Positions 1 through 8,746 of a stretch of DNA of 49,290 bases are shown here, piece after piece. The position numbers and the translations under genes were made by a program. Position 1 is the stretch's first letter, and every line of letters begins with the position of its first letter. The stretch covers positions 1 through 49,290 of the forward strand of contig CACLQQ010000010.1 in the NCBI GenBank assembly GCA_902609095.1. Reading direction: 5' to 3'. Origin of the DNA: an uncultured Bacteroidota bacterium. GTDB lineage: Bacteria > Bacteroidota > Bacteroidia > Chitinophagales > Saprospiraceae. The notes beneath the pieces are model-generated. The model did not search any database, was not told the DNA's origin, and saw only the letters and a list, made by a program, of their open reading frames with translations.

Positions 1-1986
1 AATGATAAACCGTTCATAGTTAGGAATAATCAAAACAACAATTCTGATAATCATTTTATTGGCATCAGGCTAAATGACTTAGACGCCTATGGTGCTGAGC
101 TTACGTGTTATGCTCAAGATCTAATACAAAGCCGTTGTCTCTTACCTAATAGAGGATATTGTTCGACTTCTTCAAGTTTGATCCAGTTTGGATTAGGAAA
201 GCGAAAAAAAATAGACTCAATTGAGATTAAATGGCCAGATCGAACGCTTCAAAATATTCAGGTCAATTCCATTGATACCATTCTCACTATAGTCAAGAAG
301 GGAGAAAAACAATATGAAAATAGGTCAAAGGAGGATAAGGCTTATATATTGATTAAAAATGAATTATCCTCTTATTCGCATGAAGAACCAAAAATATACG
401 ATTTCAATGTTCAGCCTTTGTTATTGCGGATATCAAGCGAAGACGGGCCTAGCGTAGCAGTAGGTGATCTAAATGGAGATAACTTAGATGACCTAATTAT
501 TGGTTCATCAGTAGGTTCCGAGACGTCAATATTTATTCAATCGGTTGATGGTTCTTTTGCAGAGGAGTCATTGAGGAATACAAGATCTACCGAAAATAGA
601 GGAATACTGATCGCAGATCTAAATGGTGATAACTGTAATGATATCTATTTAGCTAACGGATCATCAGAATTCATGGTAGATAGATCCAAGAATGTGGATC
701 AGTTGTTTTATGGAATCTGTAATGGTCAATTTGTTGAGACCGAGCTTACTCCTGACTCTATCGAATCTTCTGTAATCTGCGCAGCGGACTTTGATGCAGA
801 TGGTGATACAGACCTCTTTATTGGATCATCTATTTTCGGTGGATGCTTTCCTAAGATTCCAAAAAGTAGAATGCTTATTAATGAGAAGGATGGACTTATA
901 GACAAATCGGATAGCTATCTTGACCAGACAGAAATCGGTATGATTAGTTCCGCCGTTGCCACAGATATGAATCAGGATGGTTGGGTTGATATTGTTTTGG
1001 CAGGTAAGTGGATGCCAATAACAATGCTTATCAATAATAAAGGCCAATCATTTAAAATTAGGGAGATTAAAAACTCCAAAGGGCTCTGGAACAGCATATT
1101 GCCTATTGATATAGGTCAAGATGGAGATATGGACTTCATAGTTGGAAATCAAGGAAAGAATGTAAAGTATAATTGGGATAATGAGCACCCAATAAAGCTT
1201 TACTACAAGGATTTTGATAGTAATGGATCTATTGACTTTTTTATGAGTCACTATGTAGATGGAGTATATAAACCTTATAATGTTAGAAATGACTTAATGA
1301 AGCAGTTTAAGTTTTTGAATCGTGAGTATAAAGACTTTGCTAGCTATTCTGAGGCTTCTACTAAAGATGTACTGTCGCACTTAAATACGGACAATATGGG
1401 TGTAATTGAGTTAGACTTGTTAGAGCACATAGCATTGATTAAAGATGGTGAGTCTTATGAGATCAAAGTGTTACCTATAATGACACAACTTAGTTCGATC
1501 TATGGGATGTCAGTAAGCGATGTAAATGACGGATTTACTGAGATAGTTTACACAGGAAATGAGTATGCTGGTGAAGTTTTTACTGGAAATAATGATGCTA
1601 GTGTAGGTGGTCTATTACTAATAGATCAAGAAGGTAACATCAATCATGTTCCACTATCTGAATCAGGATGGTTTACTCAAGGGAATACGAAAGGTTTAGC
1701 AACTTATAGAGGAGCTGATCAGATAAATTATATTGTTACTCGTAATGATGATACACAAGTTATACTTAGAAATACTGATAGAAAAGAACAAGACTTTATA
1801 GACGTACCTGCTCACGTTCATACAGTAGCTTTAATCTCTGATCAAGATTCTGTGTTAGTTCACACAGGATTGAGCTCTGGATACCTAAGTCAATCGAGCA
1901 GGACATTTGCAATACAAAAGCACATCAATGAGGTTGTAGCTCATAAATTTGATGGTAGCAAAGAAATAATTTATGAGAGGAAGTAG
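1..1986 (+). CDS. CRTAC1-type VCBS/FG-GAP protein with ASPIC/UnbV domain, 5' end outside window
   Basis: The reading frame is open from base 1, so the true start lies upstream; 661 residues are visible. Residues 1-100 form an ASPIC/UnbV domain, recognisable by the GIRLN, FGLG and IKWPD motifs. FG-GAP/VCBS calcium-binding loops follow, such as DLNGDNLDDL, DFDADGDTDLF and DMNQDGWVDIV. In the neighbouring 1049-residue paralogue the ASPIC/UnbV domain sits mid-protein, so roughly 450-500 N-terminal residues are probably missing here. By family this should be a secreted or surface beta-propeller; no enzymatic role is established. The stop overlaps the next start by 14 nt, which implies translational coupling. 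Family assignment is firm, function unknown. Confidence 0.9.
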   Translation, partial: NDKPFIVRNNQNNNSDNHFIGIRLNDLDAYGAELTCYAQDLIQSRCLLPNRGYCSTSSSLIQFGLGKRKKIDSIEIKWPDRTLQNIQVNSIDTILTIVKKGEKQYENRSKEDKAYILIKNELSSYSHEEPKIYDFNVQPLLLRISSEDGPSVAVGDLNGDNLDDLIIGSSVGSETSIFIQSVDGSFAEESLRNTRSTENRGILIADLNGDNCNDIYLANGSSEFMVDRSKNVDQLFYGICNGQFVETELTPDSIESSVICAADFDADGDTDLFIGSSIFGGCFPKIPKSRMLINEKDGLIDKSDSYLDQTEIGMISSAVATDMNQDGWVDIVLAGKWMPITMLINNKGQSFKIREIKNSKGLWNSILPIDIGQDGDMDFIVGNQGKNVKYNWDNEHPIKLYYKDFDSNGSIDFFMSHYVDGVYKPYNVRNDLMKQFKFLNREYKDFASYSEASTKDVLSHLNTDNMGVIELDLLEHIALIKDGESYEIKVLPIMTQLSSIYGMSVSDVNDGFTEIVYTGNEYAGEVFTGNNDASVGGLLLIDQEGNINHVPLSESGWFTQGNTKGLATYRGADQINYIVTRNDDTQVILRNTDRKEQDFIDVPAHVHTVALISDQDSVLVHTGLSSGYLSQSSRTFAIQKHINEVVAHKFDGSKEIIYERK

Positions 1987-4900
1987 ATTACTAATGTTCA
2001 TACTGGCTGCATATTTTATAGTTGCGTGTAACACATCTTCTGTAAAGGACTTTAAGTTCATGGAATCTGACAAAACTGGGGTTACATTTAATAATCAGAT
2101 TCCTAATTATGATTATATCAACATATTAAATCATGAGTACCTCTATAACGGAGGTGGTGTGGCTGCTTCAGATATCAATAAGGACGGACTGATAGATTTG
2201 GTTTTTAGCGGCAACCTGGTAGACAATGCGCTTTACTTGAATCAAGGTAATTTTGAGTTTAGCGATGTGAGCCTTTCATCTGGAATTACCGCAAAAGGAG
2301 CATGGTGTACCGGGGTTACAATTGTTGATATTAATGACGATGGCTGGTCGGATATTTATTTTTGTACCAGCTCCTTTAATGCCTCAACCGAGTCTTCTAA
2401 TTTGTTATTTGTCCATCAAGGATTAGATGATAGTGGAACACCCATCTTCAAAGAGCAAGCTGCAGACTATGGACTCCAATCAGGTAAGAGCAGTATGCAC
2501 GGTCATTTCTTTGATTATGATAGAGATGGAGACTTAGACCTATATTTATTGAATAATGTTTTAGACTTAAGCAGTCCTACAGACTATAGATACAAGAGAG
2601 TTAATGGTGAGGCGCCAAATAACGATCAGTTATTTGCTAATGATGGTAGTGGGAAGTTCACGGATGTCAGTGCTGTTTCGGGGATTACGATAGAAGGTTA
2701 TGGCTTAGGAGCAGCTATAGCTGATTATAATTCTGATGGATGGTTAGACATATATGTAGCTAATGATTATGTCACCAATGATATACTTTATATCAATCAA
2801 AAGGACGGTACATTCAAGAATGAGATAGGGCAGCGATTAGATAAACAATCTAAGTTTTGCATGGGTGCCATAGCAGCAGATTTTAATAATGACTTGTCAT
2901 TAGATATCGTAACCTTAGATATGCTTGCCATGGATAATGATAGGCTGAAGCAATTGTATGCAGCCAGTTACTACCCAAATGTTTATAATAATTCACGGTA
3001 TAAGTATGAAGAACAAAATGTCCGAAACATGTACCATGCTAATGACGGTACAGGTAACTTTAGTGAGCAAGGATATATTGCTGGACTTACAGCCTCTGAC
3101 TGGAGTTGGTCTCCATTAGCTGCAGATTTTGATTTGGATGGAGATGAAGATTTATATGTGACTAATGGTTTTCCAAAAGACATTACAGATTTAGATTTTA
3201 TCAATTATCGAAAGAGCAGGAGTATGTCACTCCAGCGTCAAGAATTGCTCGATGCGATTCCTGAAGTCAAGATTTCTAATCAGCTATTCATTAATGATGG
3301 TGCTTCATCATTTAGCAACTCTACTATCAATAGTGGCTTAGATAGACCTTCCATCAGTCACGGTGCTGTTGCAGTTGATCTTGATAATGATGGAGATCTG
3401 GATATTGTGACTCATAATCTAAATGAGACGGCAAGTATTATTCAGAACCATATCGATTCAGTGGGTTTGACTATTGAAGTAGATCCTTCTCTAAAATGGA
3501 GCCATAGGGTGGGAACTCGGATAGAAGTTACCCAAGGTGTTCAAAAGTTGACAAGGCAATGGATGCCGTCTCATTCATATCTGTCATCTATGGATGCTCC
3601 CTTGTTATTTGGAGGAATTGATCTATTCGGTTCAGTTGCGATTAATATTTACTGGCCAGACGGTAGCGTACAAAATGAGCAGATTACTGATATATCAGGA
3701 AGGAAAATAATAATCTCCAAATCTAATAGTATCCCATATCAAGCTGCTGAAGATCGAATTAAGAATACTTCAATCAACAGTCTCGTTGCCAAAGAATCAA
3801 CCGTAGATAGGAGAAGCGACTTTGATTATCAAAAGACTATTCCAATTGGCTATCATGATTATGGATGCCCGATGATTGTTACCCCTGAGTATCTTATGCT
3901 GGCTCATCCAAGAGACAGAAAAATCTATAAACTGGATCAACAAGGCGAGCTGATTGATAAATACTTTCCTAATCAGTTTTTAACTGAACTTCAATTAGGA
4001 GATATTGACAGAAACGATACAGATGATATCATTTATAGCGGGCTGAAGGAAAATGGTGAGACCGTATTCGGCTATTATCCTTCAGGCATATCATCTAATA
4101 AAATTCAATTAGATCTTTCCCTCCCGTTATCCTATAGATTTGAGCTCGACGACCATAACCAGGATGGACAATCTGACTTGATCTACGTAGCTTATCCTTA
4201 CAAAGGATCTTATCCAGATGGTAGCTATATTCTTGTCATCAATGATATCCTTGGACAAGCTGAAATTGCTGATACCCTTTCATCTCCAGGAGTAATCAGA
4301 GATGTCCTATTGAAAGATATCGATGGAGATGGAGATCGTGATATTATTGCAGTTGGACATTGGATGGCACCAACTATATGGTTGAATAATTCAGGCTCCT
4401 ACAGCAAGCAAGAATACGATTTAGATAATTATTTTGGTCTATGGAATAGTATAGATTTATTATACATCGGTGAAGATGGTTCTGTCTATTTTGGTTTGGG
4501 TAACATCGGACAGAATACTGCTTTGAGTTCTGTGTCACCAACTATAGAAATGGTTTCTAAAGATATTGATAACAATGGAACATTAGATCCAATTGTAGGA
4601 TTTACATATGGAGCTGACAAGCGATTTATTCCTTATGACCTTCGTGACGACTTAGTAATGCAGGTCCCATCTCTCAAGAAAATATATGGGAATTATCACG
4701 ATTACTCTGATATAGACTACGACGACCTTCTCAAAGATCTTAATGCTGAACCTACTCATCTCGTTAATTACGTTCAATCATCCATATTATCAGTTTATGG
4801 AGCTAATGCCAGTATTCAACCTTTACCTACAGAAGCTCAAATAGCACCAGTATATGCTATGGAATATGTAGGTGAAATTGAAGAGTTAATAGTAGTAGGT

Positions 4901-5122
4901 AATACTATTCAAAATCGTGAGTTCTGGGGTAGTTATACAAGCAGTGATGGATCCGTTTACTCAGAATCAAACGGAACCTGGAAATATCAAAAAGAAAAGT
5001 CGGTTGCTATAAGAGCAGAGGGCGAGGGAAGAGAAGTTGTAGAGTGGAATGGTACAATTTTGATTGCTTATAGAGATGGTCGCCTCGAACAGTTAAATCT
5101 GTCAGATGAAATGGTTCAGTAA
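1973..5122 (+). CDS. CRTAC1-type FG-GAP/VCBS repeat lipoprotein (1049 aa)
   Basis: The N-terminus is a lipoprotein signal peptide with lipobox FIVAC, so it is probably anchored to the outer membrane or cell surface. About eleven DxDxDGxxDL-type loops are visible, including DINKDGLIDL, DYDRDGDLDLY, DLDNDGDLDI and DIDGDGDRDI. They form two propeller-like halves around a central ASPIC/UnbV domain at about residues 465-585 (WMPSHSYLS, IYWPDGSVQ). The ATG at 1973 is chosen because it gives the signal peptide directly. It overlaps the preceding gene by 14 nt and the following one by 17 nt. It is the full-length relative of the first gene and of the broken genes at 27393-33173 and 39146-40112. Ligand binding or adhesion is inferred only. 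Confidence 0.92.
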   Translation: MRGSRLLMFILAAYFIVACNTSSVKDFKFMESDKTGVTFNNQIPNYDYINILNHEYLYNGGGVAASDINKDGLIDLVFSGNLVDNALYLNQGNFEFSDVSLSSGITAKGAWCTGVTIVDINDDGWSDIYFCTSSFNASTESSNLLFVHQGLDDSGTPIFKEQAADYGLQSGKSSMHGHFFDYDRDGDLDLYLLNNVLDLSSPTDYRYKRVNGEAPNNDQLFANDGSGKFTDVSAVSGITIEGYGLGAAIADYNSDGWLDIYVANDYVTNDILYINQKDGTFKNEIGQRLDKQSKFCMGAIAADFNNDLSLDIVTLDMLAMDNDRLKQLYAASYYPNVYNNSRYKYEEQNVRNMYHANDGTGNFSEQGYIAGLTASDWSWSPLAADFDLDGDEDLYVTNGFPKDITDLDFINYRKSRSMSLQRQELLDAIPEVKISNQLFINDGASSFSNSTINSGLDRPSISHGAVAVDLDNDGDLDIVTHNLNETASIIQNHIDSVGLTIEVDPSLKWSHRVGTRIEVTQGVQKLTRQWMPSHSYLSSMDAPLLFGGIDLFGSVAINIYWPDGSVQNEQITDISGRKIIISKSNSIPYQAAEDRIKNTSINSLVAKESTVDRRSDFDYQKTIPIGYHDYGCPMIVTPEYLMLAHPRDRKIYKLDQQGELIDKYFPNQFLTELQLGDIDRNDTDDIIYSGLKENGETVFGYYPSGISSNKIQLDLSLPLSYRFELDDHNQDGQSDLIYVAYPYKGSYPDGSYILVINDILGQAEIADTLSSPGVIRDVLLKDIDGDGDRDIIAVGHWMAPTIWLNNSGSYSKQEYDLDNYFGLWNSIDLLYIGEDGSVYFGLGNIGQNTALSSVSPTIEMVSKDIDNNGTLDPIVGFTYGADKRFIPYDLRDDLVMQVPSLKKIYGNYHDYSDIDYDDLLKDLNAEPTHLVNYVQSSILSVYGANASIQPLPTEAQIAPVYAMEYVGEIEELIVVGNTIQNREFWGSYTSSDGSVYSESNGTWKYQKEKSVAIRAEGEGREVVEWNGTILIAYRDGRLEQLNLSDEMVQ

Positions 5123-7259
5123 TGGCATGGGTACAGCTATTATTTTATTTTTAGCCTGTAGCCCAAATAGCTCAATTGACCTAAATCAATTACAAAAGGA
5201 TAGGATTAATGAACTTTATGAGAAATCCTTATCCCAGCTATCTTATCCCTACCACAATCAACTCAAAGCAGATGAATTGTTAAAGCAAATTCAAGGTGTC
5301 CCAGAGCGGTTAACACTGAGCGTTAGATACGATATAGCTCATGAATATCTCAAAGCAGGAAACAACAAGAAAGTTATAGAATTAGTGGAATCTTACCTAA
5401 CTGACAAGGCTATCAGCCGAACTAACTACAAGTACTATCGCTTATTAGCCATGGCGTATTTAAGACTTGGAGAACAGGAGAATTGTATCATTCATGGAGG
5501 TCATGAAGCTTGTATCGTTCCCATTGCTACCACGGCAATTCATAAGCAGTCATCTGGATCCTATAAAGCATATGATTTGTACTTGAAGCTTGTAGATATA
5601 AAGCCCTATGACACAGAGACTATCTGGTTATTGAATATCGCCGCAATGGTCACAAATCAACATGATGAATTGCCTTCTCAATGGAAACGTAAATTGGAGC
5701 AGTGCGATGTAAGCTATCCAAGATTTCAGAATGCTGCACATCAGTTAGGTGTTGCGGATATAACTCATGCAGGGGGAAGTAGTATGGAGGATTTTAATAA
5801 TGATGGCCTATTGGATTTACTCACTACTTCATGTCATCTTGATGAGAGCATGATCTATTATGAACATACTGGTTACGGCTTTCAAGATGTTGCTAAGAAA
5901 TATGGAGTTCAAGGTTTAGGTGGGGGCTTGAATTTTCTTCAAGGAGATATTAATAATGACGGCTATCAAGATATTCTGGTTCTAAGGGGTGGTTGGTTGC
6001 AACAATATGGTCAGTTTCCAGTTTCACTATTAATTAATGATACTCATGGAGGCTTTATTGATCAGGCTGATCAATGGGGATTAGATATATCACATCCAGT
6101 ACAGACAGGGGTAATACGTGATTTTGACTTAGATGGAGATCTGGATCTTTTTATAGGATATGAAAGCACAGCAGCAATTCAGAAAGCCGCGGTCCTCTAC
6201 TTGAATGAGACAGGTACATTAGTTAAATCCATTCTTTCTGATGAAGCTATTGTCGGATGGATAAAAGGATCGGTTTCTGCGGATATAGATCGCAATGGAT
6301 ATCCAGATGTATATATATCAATAAAGGGAGATAAGAATAAGCTATTATTGAATCAAGGTCCAGATCACAAAGGTAATCTTATTTGGGAAGAGGCAAGTGA
6401 TTCATACGGAGTGTCTGAACCCATAGAAAGCTTTACTTCCATGTTTTTAGATATTGATAATGACGGCTGGAGGGATTTAATTGTTTCTTCCTACGACAAC
6501 AATGATCCGAGGACAGTATCAGAGACTGAGTATCGCAATATATCAGGTGATACCGCCAGACTCAATCCTTTATACATCTATAAAAACAAAAATGGTAAAT
6601 CGTTCGAGGAAGTCAGCAAGGATTATGGTCTCACGGATGACTTGTACGTCATGGGAGCTAATTATGGTGACATAGACAATAATGGATTTCTCGACTTGTA
6701 CTTTGGGACAGGAGATTTCGATATGTGGTCTGTTATGTCGAATCGGCTTTATATGAATAATGATGGCTTAACATATGATGATGTAACATGGTGCAGCCGT
6801 CTGGGATCAATTCAAAAAGGTCATGGGGTAAGCATGGGAGATCTCGACAATGATGGGGATCTGGATCTATATCATAATATTGGAGGCGCTGTAGAAGGTG
6901 ATATCTTCCAAAATGCATTGTGGATTAACGAAGGAAATAATAGTTCATGGATTACTCTGAGGCTCAGAGGAGTTGACGCTAATCACTTTGGGCATGGAGC
7001 ATCGGTTGCGGTTTATACTGATAAATTCCCAGAAGGGATACATCGAGAATGTGGTACGGGAGGAAGCTTTGGGAATAACAGTATACAGATGGAAATTGGC
7101 TTAGGTGAGAGTACTTTGATCGATTCAGTAGTTGTTTCTTGGCCATGGTATAAACCATCGAGTGATAGATACGTTGCCTTAGGACTAAATGGAGTATATG
7201 AACTTGTAGAACAAAGTTCAGAAGCTATTTTGCTCGTGACTCCTGAAAGCTCCCTATGA
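5106..7259 (+). CDS. Lipoprotein with helical (TPR-like) N-terminus, VCBS repeats and C-terminal ASPIC/UnbV
   Basis: A short signal peptide ends in lipobox FLAC. Residues 25-200 are helix-rich with TPR-like periodicity (for example YRLLAMAYLRLGE), unlike the two CRTAC1 proteins upstream. VCBS/FG-GAP loops fill residues 215-600 (DFNNDGLLDLL, DINNDGYQDIL, DFDLDGDLDLF, DLDNDGDLDLY). An ASPIC/UnbV domain closes the protein at about residues 615-705, with WITLRLRG, MEIGLG and VVSWPW. This domain order differs from the 1049-residue neighbour, so it is not a simple tandem copy. The start overlaps the previous gene by 17 nt, and the stop overlaps the next start by 4 nt (ATGA). A helical scaffold fused to a propeller suggests protein-protein contacts at the surface; this is inference. 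Confidence 0.9.
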   Translation: MKWFSNGMGTAIILFLACSPNSSIDLNQLQKDRINELYEKSLSQLSYPYHNQLKADELLKQIQGVPERLTLSVRYDIAHEYLKAGNNKKVIELVESYLTDKAISRTNYKYYRLLAMAYLRLGEQENCIIHGGHEACIVPIATTAIHKQSSGSYKAYDLYLKLVDIKPYDTETIWLLNIAAMVTNQHDELPSQWKRKLEQCDVSYPRFQNAAHQLGVADITHAGGSSMEDFNNDGLLDLLTTSCHLDESMIYYEHTGYGFQDVAKKYGVQGLGGGLNFLQGDINNDGYQDILVLRGGWLQQYGQFPVSLLINDTHGGFIDQADQWGLDISHPVQTGVIRDFDLDGDLDLFIGYESTAAIQKAAVLYLNETGTLVKSILSDEAIVGWIKGSVSADIDRNGYPDVYISIKGDKNKLLLNQGPDHKGNLIWEEASDSYGVSEPIESFTSMFLDIDNDGWRDLIVSSYDNNDPRTVSETEYRNISGDTARLNPLYIYKNKNGKSFEEVSKDYGLTDDLYVMGANYGDIDNNGFLDLYFGTGDFDMWSVMSNRLYMNNDGLTYDDVTWCSRLGSIQKGHGVSMGDLDNDGDLDLYHNIGGAVEGDIFQNALWINEGNNSSWITLRLRGVDANHFGHGASVAVYTDKFPEGIHRECGTGGSFGNNSIQMEIGLGESTLIDSVVVSWPWYKPSSDRYVALGLNGVYELVEQSSEAILLVTPESSL

Positions 7260-8746
7260 GAAGAATGCTACTCTTTCTTTTTTGTGGAATCACATCTTTG
7301 GGTTGCTTCACAGAGTCAATAGATAGTTGGGAAACACCAATTCCAGATATTGGGTCTCATGGCTCTCCCCAGATGGCAGATATTACGGGTGATGGATTTG
7401 TTGATGTAATATTAGGCACTGGTCAAAATGAATTTCAGCCTTCCAAGCATGGGATAGTGGCTCTCGATGGACTTTCTGGTGATACTTTGTGGACACATCC
7501 TTGTATCGATCAGATGTATGGTTCAGCAGTTTACTTGGATATTAATAGTGATGCTACATTAGATGCCTTAATGGTTGGTCGTGATAAACAACTATATGCT
7601 ATAGACGGTAAAACTGGAAAAGATTTATGGGTATATGAACTTTATTCTAATCAGTATGACCCACTTGGGCTTGCAAGATTTAATTTTTATAATCCTTTAC
7701 GTCTTGAAGATTTGGATGCTGATGGGGTTGAGGATTTCATGATAATAAATGGTGGTAATGTCAATGCTATACCAGGCGATACGATTAATAGATACCCAGG
7801 GGTTTTGCTAATCACGAGCGGTGCAAATGGAGATGTTATTGTTGCTGATACGATGCCTGATGGCAAGGAAAGTTATATGACACCAGCAATGTATAGGGAT
7901 GGTAATGGAGCTTGTCATATTTTATTTGGTACTGGAGGAGAAAGTGTTACTGGAACGCTATATACAGTGCCATTTGATTCTCTCTTGGGCGGAAGTATAC
8001 AGTCTGCCCAAAGTATTTATTCGATTAACAACGGGCATGGGTTTATCGCACCACCTGTAGTTTCTGATTTCACCAATGACGGATATGATGATTTCGTAAT
8101 TTTGGATCATGGTGGAGAGGTTATTTTATTCGATGGACAGAATAGAGATCAGCGATGGAAGGTGGTTTTAAATGATATAGAGCTGAATGCACAAGCTACG
8201 CCGGGTTACTTTAACGGCGATGGTACATTAGATCTATTTGTCAATGGAGCTAAAGGTACTTGGCCAAAAAATACAGGATCATATCAGTTTTTTATTGATG
8301 GTGTCACAGGTGAAATTATTGAAGAGTTTAATGTGGGCTGTGCAGGTTTTGCCAGTGCGGTGAGTATTCCATCATCAGAAAATACTGAATTGAGTGCCGT
8401 GCTGTTACCAGTCAATGAATATGACTGCCGAAGGAACAACACTTTTTATACTACAACATGGCTTCAATATTTTTCAATTGATACTTCATATCAACTAATG
8501 GCTACCTTAGAGGCAGGCAAAAATATTAGTAGCACTCCTTGGGTTGGTGATATAGATTTTGATAATAAGATGGATATCGTCTATGTGGTCAATGCTAATG
8601 TCAGATTAATTCAAGAGTTTTTAGGGATGAAGATTAAAAGATTAGAAACTGATATTATATGGACTCCTGAAATGTTTTGGGATTCCTATTTAGGTCCTAA
8701 TACTGATAGCCGATTTGATTTCCATAAATCATCAGTTAATGAATAG
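7256..8746 (+). CDS. FG-GAP/PQQ-like beta-propeller lipoprotein
   Basis: This 496-residue protein has a signal peptide with lipobox SLGC. It mixes FG-GAP loops (DITGDGFVDVI, DLDADGVEDFM, DFTNDGYDDFV) with PQQ-enzyme-like blades that carry the pattern LDGxSGDTLW and IDGKTGKDLW. There is no ASPIC/UnbV domain. Conserved PQQ-dehydrogenase catalytic residues are not evident, so a dehydrogenase activity is not claimed. It begins in a 4-nt ATGA overlap and ends 8 nt inside the TonB receptor gene. The position between the CRTAC1 genes and the receptor suggests a fourth surface propeller in the same assembly. Confidence 0.88.
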   Translation: MRRMLLFLFCGITSLGCFTESIDSWETPIPDIGSHGSPQMADITGDGFVDVILGTGQNEFQPSKHGIVALDGLSGDTLWTHPCIDQMYGSAVYLDINSDATLDALMVGRDKQLYAIDGKTGKDLWVYELYSNQYDPLGLARFNFYNPLRLEDLDADGVEDFMIINGGNVNAIPGDTINRYPGVLLITSGANGDVIVADTMPDGKESYMTPAMYRDGNGACHILFGTGGESVTGTLYTVPFDSLLGGSIQSAQSIYSINNGHGFIAPPVVSDFTNDGYDDFVILDHGGEVILFDGQNRDQRWKVVLNDIELNAQATPGYFNGDGTLDLFVNGAKGTWPKNTGSYQFFIDGVTGEIIEEFNVGCAGFASAVSIPSSENTELSAVLLPVNEYDCRRNNTFYTTTWLQYFSIDTSYQLMATLEAGKNISSTPWVGDIDFDNKMDIVYVVNANVRLIQEFLGMKIKRLETDIIWTPEMFWDSYLGPNTDSRFDFHKSSVNE

